Below, one piece after another: positions 49,716-61,700 of a stretch of 64,000 nucleotides of DNA. The stretch comes from Chrysaora quinquecirrha (lineage: Eukaryota > Cnidaria > Scyphozoa > Semaeostomeae > Pelagiidae), in NCBI GenBank assembly GCA_014526335.1, contig JACTAT010000032.1, forward strand, positions 6,202,468 through 6,266,467. Direction: 5' to 3'. The notes below the pieces were generated by a model that saw only the letters and a list, made by a program, of their open reading frames with translations, was not told where the DNA came from and did no database searches. Numbering within the stretch: position 1 is the first letter of the stretch; each line of letters begins with the position of its first letter. The translations under genes were made by a program, and so were the position numbers.

Positions 49716-52700
49716 AATAGCAACAACAACAGCGAGAGCCAACGGCCACTGATCAGTGCTAGCGACTGATGTAACCATAGACTTAGACTTACTATCTGAG
49801 TCCCAGTTATCGCTCATGAAATCGAGACTAACACCAAACTGAGATCGTTCAAAGGGATACTGCGACTCAGGTAATAAGTCTAACGTATAGCCAGTCTACA
49901 ACAAAAAGTAACATGGAAAATAATATTTGTTAACTATGGAAATGCTAATTATTGATTGTTAAACCGCCTCTGTAAGCATGTCATAGATTAAGTGTTAAAA
50001 TGGAAAGAGAAGCAGATGTTAGGCTAGAAAATCACAGAAAACTAATTAAAATCTACGTAAATCACACTTGTTATGGTGAATTAGGGCAAATAATATTCAG
50101 TTTCACGTTGAATTGTACATATTTGTGTTCAGATTGAGATTCAAGTTTGTTTAATGCGCAAACGAGCAAGGCATTAAGAACACTGGGTTGTTTAGTGTGT
50201 ATGGGTTGTGTAAAGGTATAAAAGAACAACTGGGAGCAGGAATCCCAGCTGTTTGAATATAGAACGATTTAAAATCAAACTAAGCACCTAAGATACAGTA
50301 CGAAAGAATCTCGTTGTCAGAAGAATCTGAGCTGGCATTAACATTAAGAATTTCTGAGGAGTTGACCTGGTATGATGTCTTGATAAGCAGGGAGTGATAA
50401 ACACCAATTAAGTGGAAATATCTAGTTCGACGTGGAGTATGCATTTAAGGAGAGTAATAAGACTCACATGAGTAAAAATTGGAGAAGAACAGAATGAAAT
50501 ATTTGACGGAAGAAAAGTTTGTCTTGTTTGGCGCAGAGGTAAGGGATGTACAAGGATATTTTGAAACAGCATTTACTGCAACAGTAGAATAAAAGAATAA
50601 GAGAAAGAGATTCCAGTTTTAAGGCCAAAAGCATTTTGGAAGAATGAGCAAGGTGAATGAACAGTGAATCTATAATGAGCTTATCAAGGTTGAAATGAAT
50701 CAAAGAGGAACATTGACATTACTATTACTAGAAGAAGTTGCACGATGAACAAAATTTAACACTTGGAATAAATTGGGAAAATAAGAATTTGCCATCTTGG
50801 TGTAGAATGCAAGTTAAGTGTAAGTAGAAGATAAAGGAAAGAGAAGACAGATGAATGAAGTATAATAGAATGAAAAAGGAAATAATATCTTAAACTCACA
50901 TGAATGGTGATGATAACAACAACAGTCAACAAGTGAGGTACAAGGCGATAATAAATGAAGTTAATTTAACCTTAGATTAACGAGAAGGGTATCGAAAGAA
51001 GCTTTCTGACCTGACACAGTCTTAGACTCACGTGAATAGCAAAAGAAGCTGCTGGAAAAGGGATAGTTCATTTATGGATTTTCGCAAGAAACGAATCTTA
51101 GCAAACCACGACAATTAACGAGTGAAGTATAAGAAAACAAAACGTGAAATTGTGATAGGCATTAGACCAACAAGAAGAGTACTGAAAGAAGCTGCTTGAA
51201 AAAAGCTCCCTGACCTGACGGAGCCAATCTCAGAAAACAAGGACAGTTAAGAAGTGAGGTGCAAGGAAATAATAAAGGGAATAAAGATAAACCTTAAACT
51301 AACATTGATAATCCTGATTAAAAATCAAAACATACATAATTTAAAGAAACGAAGATCACATCAGCTGTGCCTTTTCAAGTTTTGATGATTGTATTGTCCA
51401 GTAAAGAGCATTTCTTTTGCATGGTTTAAAGAAGAAAAACCGCTCACTGGCTGGTAGATTGTTTATTTATTCAAAGAGTAAAGTTTAATTTACAAGAAAA
51501 ACACCAAAGACATATGCAATTTAAAACAAAACATTTCAGAGATAAAAGCATAGACTGAACACTGGCTTGATGAGAAGGGAGGGCGATTCGTGATAAGCAG
51601 ACGAAATATAAATGCTGTTTGTTTTAGTGTGAAAGATAACAACTAAAGGGAAACTTAATCAAGCACAGAGGAAATCATGCAAGCGACTTATCTGAAAGAT
51701 GTATTAAAAAGAAAAACAACATTAAATGACCCTGAGAGTATATATGATGGGACTAATTTCTGGAAGACAGTCAACCAAGAAACAGGTAATCGTTCATGTT
51801 AGTTCATGTAACACAGTGTAACTCTTGTTAAATGTATGCTGCAATGTAGACAGGCTAGGCAAGTATTGCAAAGATTCTTGACTTCCAAATATACTAGCAA
51901 GTAACACTAACAACCTTAGCGACCTAAAACTAACCCCAATACTCTTAATTCTTACTGTAATCCAGTGTTACTGATGTTATCCGCACGTAACGGCGCAGAC
52001 AGACTAGGGTAGGGAAAGTATGGCAAAGACTCTGCACTTCGCAGTATACGTACAACCAACAACCTACCTACAACTACCACCAGACATTTCTGTAAGCTAG
52101 TGTAACTGTTGTTACCTACATGGAACAACGCAGACAGACAGGGGGTAGTAGGGCAAGTACTGCTAGGATTCTGGATTTCTTAGCACATAAACAACCTTCC
52201 TACTATTATCAACAAACGGAAATGAAATGAATTAACCAGATCAACGTTTACTACAGCCTTCTTCCGAGTTAAATTGCAGGACAGTCTCAGTGGCGTCACC
52301 ACGGGGTGGACTGGGGTGGACATGTCCACCCCAGTTCTCTCAGACATCGATTTTCCAATTCTTCGAAATCCGTAATAATATTCGCTGGGGGGCGCAAGAT
52401 TTTCAGCAAAAGTGGAATGAGCTCACTTATCCCGACAGTGTATGCATTGGTGAAAATCAGCGCAACTTTACCAGTCACAGTGGCATCGTGTGAAACATCG
52501 CATGATTTTGTGCTGTTAGCAATCAAAAGACTGTCACAAAAACAAGGTCTTTAATTTTTGAATTCAGTAAATTTCAAAAACTTTTCGTCGTTGTTACGTC
52601 GTTGTAATATCTGTCAGTAGGATAATTTTTGCAAGTTAGTGGTAAATAGTTGATCTTTGCTTGCTTCTTTTTCATCTTAGGATGATTTAGAATGGGCGTT

Positions 52701-55700
52701 GGCCACCTTTTCCGAGCGTTTGAAGGGCGTGGCCACAAAAAATTTTCCCGAACCCCCAAGAATTTTTGTCCACCCCAGTATTTTTAGTCTGGGAACGCCA
52801 CTGGACAGTCTGAGAATAGGGAACAGCAATAGCAACATTAGAGATATACAGGCACGGAAACAACCTAAAAGTGTGTTATCTAGTATAGGTCACGCAGGCC
52901 ACATGAGATTCTGCAAAACTACAGCCACATCTGTTTGCCTCGAACAGAATGAGACCCATTTCACCTTCACCATTACAAGTACAATTAGGTAGGAAAGGCA
53001 TTTGCATAATTTATCGGATGCCTAGATAGCAGACAAATCAAACAAAGCGTATTTATATAAACAATCTAAGTGAATGTTTCATATGTTTGAAAAGGATACA
53101 TGAATGAGTTGAGAATGATGAGAAGGATGATTGAAAAGTCCAAGAACACTTGACGTAATAAACATGATGTTGAAGGATCATAATGAAATGAGAGGTTTGA
53201 AAATATCAGCTAGATGGTGTGATTTGAGTGAATGCCATGAAGCAATATACAATGAAGTATCGCTGAAGGAAATTACTTGCATGTGGAATGATTTAATCTT
53301 TACAATATATACAAAAACACTATCAAGTCTTTTAAGTAAAAATATTATTGCCACTTCGGTGATAACAAGCTGAAATAATACACTTAAAGTAGGAAAACAT
53401 TCTGAGCAGACTACATGCAGATGAAAGTTGGAGTAGAAGCAAAAGATGCATGCGAACAAGAGACTAACATTAGACTTATAGTACATGACAGTCTCGAAGC
53501 AAAGTAAAAGATTACTAAAGCGTGCTAACAGAAAGTAGACTTTGAAGTAGACTTGTTGGAGACTAAAAGCACACTGAAAGCAGGCTAGCTTACTAAATGC
53601 TTAATAATAGCACAACGTTGCAAGGGCAAAAATTTTAGTTTGAGATGGACTTCAAAGTCACAACAAATGGATACAAGAAAGCTGTTGACCGTTACAAAAG
53701 ACAACAAACGGGTAAGGACACATAGTTGCAAATAACAAATCTACACAATCTATTAACGAAGAATATTGTTATTCTTGAGTTCTTAGAATGCATCAAAAAG
53801 GCCTAAAGAGCCTCAAAACTCCTCATATAACATGTTTAATAATAAGTTCTACATCAAAGGTTTACGCTAACTCATGACTTCATGACTTGAGAGCAATAAT
53901 TGTGTGCCTCCTTATAAGGGCTACACTTTACGGAGAGAATTAACTGGTTCAAAGACAGGCTACACTTTAAAAAACTAGCTACCTTAAGTCTACACGAACT
54001 GATCGTGTACAGAAAAGTAGACAAAGTTGACAAAACCTTCAGACAGACTACATTAGCAGGAAGAAAGGTTATATTTTTTTCCAAAGAAAAAACCAATATT
54101 ACCGAAAATCGAGGAAGCCCAACAGTAACTAATGTGGTCAGTATGTCAGAATATGAGTGATTCCAACGATTCATTTACACTCTTTTTTTTATATAAGAAC
54201 AATTTTACAAGAACACGAGCCTGGATTTTGCCCAGATTTTAAGAACAAAATAAGAACAACCTGAGGCTGGGCCTTTTCATAAGCCCCAAGAATTTCAGCT
54301 AAATATGAGAGTAAGACAGTTAGCCTGAACGTAAAAAGCAGGCAAACATAGAAATGGACAGGCATCCTGCATTTTGAAAAACAAACCTAGTACCACTACT
54401 GACATTCACTGAACAATATTGATGCCTAAGTAACCAAGGAATTAAGAACAGATTAAGAACATTTCAGGCTCAAAACAGGCAAAAACTTAAGAACAGCCAG
54501 CCTCGATCAAAATTTCCTGGCTCTTATAAAAAAAGAGTGTGGTCGAAAAACAAAGCAAGATGATGGTTAATGATAATAATGTAGTATTAATATGCTGAAG
54601 CAAACATGACGTCATAAAGATAAGAAAGTGATTGGTATAGAACAGCCATCTGTAATAATAATCTTATTTACAGAGTTTTTAAAAGCACAGCAAAACAATG
54701 ACTGTATGATGAAAAGAATCAGACATTAGTAGACAATAACTAGATGCAATCATGAAAATAAGACGTCAAAATATATCTGAGAATTATTCAAAATAAATGA
54801 ATATACAAAGGCAAGATTGAATGCAGTATAAAAAGAATAAGATAATGTTTTCAGGCGTGTATTTGACATTCCTAATAAGGGTATGACACGTTGCTTACAC
54901 TGACGTTCTAAAAAAACGTACATTCAGGCACTGAAGACTAGAATTTGTTAGATTTCCTCAACAAAAGCTAGCAAACGGAATAAGAAATAGAACAGATCAA
55001 GATAAGAATATAAAAACATAGGAATATGTATTCTGCAAGTTTAGCGGAAACATGGCAAAAGAAATATAACTTATTAAACGTGTTCTTGTTTGACTATTTT
55101 CAGAAAAAGAAATATCACTAATTGACCAACTACTGTAATAAGGTTGAAGTGAATATTCATTAAAAATCTACAGTCTTCTTAAGTCTACAGCAGCAGGTTT
55201 ATAAAACAAGCCCCTCAGACAATCCTGGAAAGGATTCCAGCAATGTTGAAAATAACAGAATCAAAAAGGAGAAACGTTAGGCATGGATCGAGATGAGAAG
55301 ACCAGAAAAGAGAAGCTGGATTGTATTGTATTGAATCCAACCAATCAGGATACAGGATTATGCAAAACGACCAATAGAATTAGCTGAATAACCCAACTGA
55401 GAGAAGGATCCCTCACAGTATGTACTGATATACAGAATGTTTGAAGATACCTATACTAGGCCCTAATAGGAATAAAGCTAGACCCTCAAACTTTTAAAAT
55501 TAGCACATGCTCCATAAACAAGACAACAGGCGAACAAACTGAAAAGCTGAATAATTAATTTGATTACCAAAATAGCTTGAAAACATCCCAAGAAATGAGT
55601 AAGGGCCTGAATTAATAATTAACTGAAGAACAAGTAATCGTAATTTCAAGTAATTTGTTTATTTCCACATTAGGGAGTGGAGGTTTTTTCAGAACATCAT

Positions 55701-58700
55701 TATCAACAATAATAAACAACCTAATGAAATTGAGTTTTAGTTGACGCTAAATCTGTGTCGTCTTTTAGAATCTAAATAGTTTTGGAAGAAAGATTTGCTT
55801 CGTGCAGTTAGATTGTTGAATCTGTGGCGTTTTTCGCCAAGTCGATAAGTATCGGAAAATAACGCATAGAATTTAGATATTGTGTGGAAGAAATAGGTGG
55901 AAGGGGATGGCAAAAATAAAATCCACAACTAATGGGGCGCCAACATATGAAGCTATTCCTAAATATGACTACAGGCTACAGTAGTTCAGAGACTAAATTC
56001 TACTTAAACTAGCGAAAATAGTCGTTCAACTGAATGAGGATTGAATAAGTATATATTTATGTTTGCCCTATAAAAGACAGTATTAGATCCACAACTAGTG
56101 TGAGTATTTTAGTGCTACTTAAAGCAAACTGAAGACTATGTGCACACAATTTTAAGAAGACTCTATTATTTGATGGCAACTTCAAATAAATAGCTCTATC
56201 GGGTCTATGACAACATGGATGCCAGATATAAAACATAAAGACCAATCAAGGGTTGGAGTGGGAAAAGGCTTAGAGTGGTGCAATAGGCAGAGAGAGATAC
56301 ACGGAAGGGGATGACCGATAAGTTCAGGTCTCCATTGGCAGAGCTGTTTAAAACAACGATGATGATGATGATATCAGACTCTCCTAAGTAGATAGAACAT
56401 TGTATGTTTTAGCCCTCGGTGTAGCTACTCCTATACACGCTTAGATTAATGACAGGCTAGCTAGTTCAGAGATTACATTCGACTAAACTAGCTTCACTAT
56501 ATCTAAACTAGCTTTCCAACTGAATGAGAATTGAATATCACGAAACGATAAAAGCGACTGCTGGTGAGAAACAAAGAACGTTCAAAAGTACCTGCTGTAT
56601 GGAAGGACATTATAAGAACAAATGAAGTTATGAATAACAAAGCAAGACTGAGTTAAGCAGAAGTGATTTTGAAATACGAACACATGGGAACAGACCGAGA
56701 TGAACTAAGCGACTGCTCGATATTCTTACTTTGATTAAAACTTTTGACATCACAGACCATATAATAGGATTTTTACTGGGTTTTGTAAGAAGGCAAAATA
56801 AGGAAACAAGAACGCAGGAAAACAGTATTGCATGGAAACATAGACATGAAAAACACAGAGCAACAGCGAAATTTGTTAAACAGATTTTTTGAGAGCAGGT
56901 TGACTGAAGTCTCTTAGAGGCCAATCAGAAGAGGCAAGGCTACGTAATCTAGGCTAAATTTAAAGACAGGCTACGCAAGTCATAGCTGACGGGCCAGGGT
57001 CACACTAAACCAAAATGAAAAAACGGCATAATTTCTGACAGAGGGAAAGGGTCAACTCAAAATGAAAGCAATACTAACACAAAATTGTATGTGATCTATG
57101 AAAAGAAGGTTAGACTAAGAAAAGAAAATGTAAAACCAACTCCAAATGAAAGCTTTTAAGATCCCCTAACATTTACCTTGTCTTAAACGAGATCTATATG
57201 AAGCAAGGCAAGCCTAAAGTAACTGAAACACTATTTCAATCTGGTGTTTTTCGTCATCTTTTTTAAAATATTCTGAAACACTATTTGTTAAAGATAGAAC
57301 TATGAAGAAGGAGGCCGGGTAGAGGCAGGTATAAATACAGGTACAAATCAATTGATTGTTATTCTTAATGTTGTATGCAGATAAGAAAATTGCTTGTGAT
57401 TTGAACAAATGTATCTGTTATAATTTCAAGCTAAATTTAAATTAAGAAGCAAAAGGAAGCTCGAGAAAATTTTGAAGGAAAACATGTAAGCTTCGATTAA
57501 AAAGATGACGAAACAGCAGATTGAAATAGTAAATGAATTTAATAGAAACTAGATGACTAATGTAATTATGACCAAACAATAAAAAGCATTTGAGTTTGAA
57601 AGAAAACATTGTTTAAGAGAATGGGTGATCATATTAGGAAAGCCGGAAAAATTTGGCTCACAAAAGGGAGTAAATAGAAAGAGCTAGGAGGATGATTGAG
57701 GCAGCATTTGAGGTTCAAATCGTTTAGAAGAACATCGATTTTATTGTGTGAGGAGCAACGGGTCTCTACTGTAACTAAGTAAACAAGTAGAAAGAGTAGT
57801 TTGGAGAGGATTGTATTGAAAACAGACACAGCTAGTCTATTCTGGTCTTTACAATAAGTAGAAGCTGGTATGCTTTGTGAATTTTGCATTTTTTCAAAGC
57901 TGTGACAGGCTGGGGGAAATGACAGTAGAACGAGCGAATGGTGTTGCTTGCTTCATAGGATTTTAGAACTTTAAGATTCTGGAAAGTTCTCCGTGATATA
58001 TACCAGAGATATAGAATACCAAACATTAGAATGTGGAAGAACCTCTGGAATATGAAAACTGGAAAACTTCAAGCTTCTCTGACTCGACTGACGGAATTAG
58101 GAAGGTAAGAAATAGAGTCAATGTATGAAGCATGGAACTACAAGACGAGCTTGAGAATAAAGCAAGTTGGGTTGTAATTTCTCGAGGACTAACAAATTTC
58201 TTCGTCTACTCACTAGAACATTAGAACTATTGGAAGAAAGTTGTAATTGAATAATAATAAAAATATTTCTTCGAGTCTACAGACGAAATTTAAGGCAAAA
58301 TAATAAAGGACTAAGTACAAAGGACCACAAACGTACAGATCGAAATTAAAAGCGAAATCTTTGAGATCGATTATTGTAAGAGAAGTTAGAGAAAACGAAG
58401 AGGCCCAATGTATGATCAAATGAAAAGCATAGAATGTGGAACATTTACACACAAGTACAAGCTAATATCTTCAGAGTGCTAGGAGCTACTGCTAGAAGAA
58501 TACCTGATTCGACAACACATGAAATAGTAACAAAAGAATCTAATAAAAATAGCTGAAAATTCATCGCTGACCGATGTAAGCAAAATCGGATTGAACAACA
58601 AAGTAAAAATGCAGCGATTTAGGAAGTGATGTTTTTGAAAAAGGATTGGAGAATGTTTGTGAGGAAATGATGCAATGACGAAGAAGATTAAAAATGCGAG

Positions 58701-61700
58701 AAAGTATTATAGTTGATTTAGTATTGCGGGAAATATTTTTGGTGATTTACGGAAGGTTGTTTACCTGCAGTTCATGAAGTGGAATACTTCTTTAATCTGA
58801 TCTGCCTAAAAAACATTAATTCAACCTAAAGTAGGAATAGATATTCTAGAAGCTGGACAAAGGTGAATAGGCCTAAAAACTCAAATGATAAACATTATCT
58901 TCCCAACTGCAGGGCGCACGAAGCAAGGAAAAGACGACGACGAAGAGCCGACGAATGAAGGAGAAGTCAGCTTAAAGCCGGCATTCAAGACATTAATACT
59001 ACGAGTTTTGATCATCATTATTTACATGTGTCTGGGTGCGCTTGTATTCTGCGCAATCGAATACAAAAACAAAGACAGTACGATATGGAAAAGGAAGACG
59101 GAGTTGATCAAGACCAGGTTAATGGCCAAGTATAATATCACGAAGGGTGAGTTAGAAAGTCTTGAAGATGCGGTTGAAAAGAGGATAAAAGAGGCGATAG
59201 ATTCCCATAAGGAATGGAATTATTATCAATCACTCTATTTTGCAAGTACTGTTACGACTACTATTGGTATGTATATTACATATATCTATATGAAATATTG
59301 TATTCAAAGACTTATTCTGTCAAACGATCAAACATTGTTTTTCAAACATATGAAATTTGCTTATCAATGATAAACGGTTTTCCCGTTTTGCCACGTCGCA
59401 AAACAATTCTATTCAACATTTAGTAGTAGCAAAATATGTTTTGGATCTTTTCAAAAACTTCGTTTGGCGAATACTGCTTGCCAAGCAATGTTTTATGACT
59501 TGGTCAAACGTTCAAACATTGCTTGACAAGCAAAACTAAAATGGCAAACAAAAATTTTTGATCGTTTGGCTACGTTCTTATTCTAAGGATCACACATTTT
59601 AGGTCACGGCCAAACGAACAAATATCGCTGGTCAAACTTGAAATTTGCTTTGCAAACAATGTTTGGTCATTTAGCCACTTCGCAAAACATTGCCTGAAAG
59701 CAGAATTTGCTAATTACTGACTAGTTGTAGAGAAAAACTTCCTTCTATTTCTATATTCCCTCTTCCCTCAAAGTTAGTTTCAGCGTTCAACATGAACGGT
59801 GACCGTCAGGGACCTACTGAGAAAGCATGTCTTGAGTAAATGTATATATATGTGATGCATGTATGTTAATGACTTCTTAAATGAAACTTCAATTTGCTAC
59901 AATATTTGACTCTGCTGACTAATTACTAATTTTGTTATTTCTATTTAGGATATGGTCACATTACACCACAGACACAAGCTGGTCGACTTTTCCTCATCGT
60001 ATTCGCATTGGTCGGCATTCCGCTTAATATACTTGCACTAGCAACAGTTGGTGAACACATTACGATTGGAATATGCTATGGAATATCAAGACTAAGTCGT
60101 CTATGCTGTAGAACACGGACCGTCAAACATATCAACATAAAAGTAATGATTGTATCCATAACATTAATGGTCTTCATGTTGTTTACTGGAGGAGCCTTAT
60201 ACGTCACAACGGAAAAATGGACATATATCGATAGTATATATTATTGTTTTGTTGCCTTGGCGACCATTGGGTTTGGTGATTTGGTACCTAATCATGGACA
60301 AGCACCAAAGTCTGCATTCGAGAAATCTTTATGGGGTCTTCGAGTTCTTTATATTTCGATTGGTTTATCACTTGTTTCAACTGTATTTACAGCAATATCA
60401 AATGCAATCGAGGAAATCAATGATCTCTTAGGATGGCCAAAGAAAGGTAACAGCTTAATTGTGTAATTCTCACAGTAACCATCATGACAATCAAGACCAC
60501 CATGATTATCATGATCACCATCAGCATCATCATTATCATGGCCATCATCATTATTCTTGATAATAACCATTTATTATTCACAGTCATTATCATGAAAATT
60601 ACAATCATAGCCGTAATCACCACCACCATCACCATCATCATCATAATCATTATCACCATCATCATAACCATCATCATCACCACCACCATCATCAGGATCT
60701 TCATCATCATCATGATCATCATCATTCTCGTCGTCATCATCACCATGATCACCATAATCGTTATCATAATCATTACAATTATAACAATGATCTTAATTAT
60801 TATCATAATCATCATCAAAATCACTCATCATTAATAGGCCTAATAAAAATATTTTACCATAATCATTTGTCATATATTGAAAAATAAACAGGTGAAAATG
60901 AAGAAGATGAAGCCCCTGTGAGCAGGAAAGCAAGTAGAAGGGAAACAAGTTTCAAAAGCAAATCATTCAAATTACCAAATCAAATCACATATCGAACTGA
61001 AGAAGAAGAATTGCAAGAAAATCTTGGTAATCACATTTCTATTCACATTTATTTATCTTTTACATTCTGAACAATAGTGATGGATACTGTAAGGAGAGAG
61101 ATGCGTACAAAGAGTTGCAATCCAAATTTGAAAATATGGTCCGAGATACAGGGGTGGGATCGCAACAGTTTCCTTAGGGATGCTGTTTGGATAAAGGCAG
61201 CCCCGCAGGATGTGGTGAAAACTTCTTGCGAATGAAACCTAGAGCACGACCACTCTTTTTCCCTAGAACACGACAGTTTTTTAGCGACTCTATGATCATA
61301 TCAAACCACAGTGAAAAAAGACTTCCAAGGTTGTCTTTATCACTTTATATTGTTCACTTTAACTTAACAAGTGCACAAATAATCAAAGCCTCACAAAATG
61401 GGACAAACAGGAACATATTTTGGCGAGAGTGCCTATTGATTAGCCGGCAATCTATGCTTGCTGGTACGATGCAAGGTCAAAATTGTTGTGAAGAGTGAGG
61501 ATATTCGCTGACTCTCTGTTATAACGGACTGGGGGAAAAAATGAGTCAGGAATTATGGTCCGATCGAAAGAAAGTACTGGGGTCACAATGCTTAGATAGT
61601 ACGTGTACTATTCTTAGCACAGAGCCCATTATACCTTACAAAATAGCAAGCGTATTATGTGCCTAAAATCAACTTATATAATCGGTTGGATAGACCAGAC

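Noticed and set aside
49596..49817. Minus-strand frame with a poly-leucine 'membrane segment'
   Set aside because: The leucines come from an AAC repeat; this is not a transmembrane helix of a real protein.
58763..58803. Minus-strand mini-exon ([13 protein letters not shown]) as part of COG5
   Set aside because: The flanking COG5 exons join directly in phase 0 (CEQL to ITSGVEASQ). A 41-nt insert would break the frame and has no counterpart in the family.
60417..60834. Met/Ile-rich open frames of 116-135 codons on both strands
   Set aside because: They arise from the ATC/ATT microsatellite in a K2P intron.
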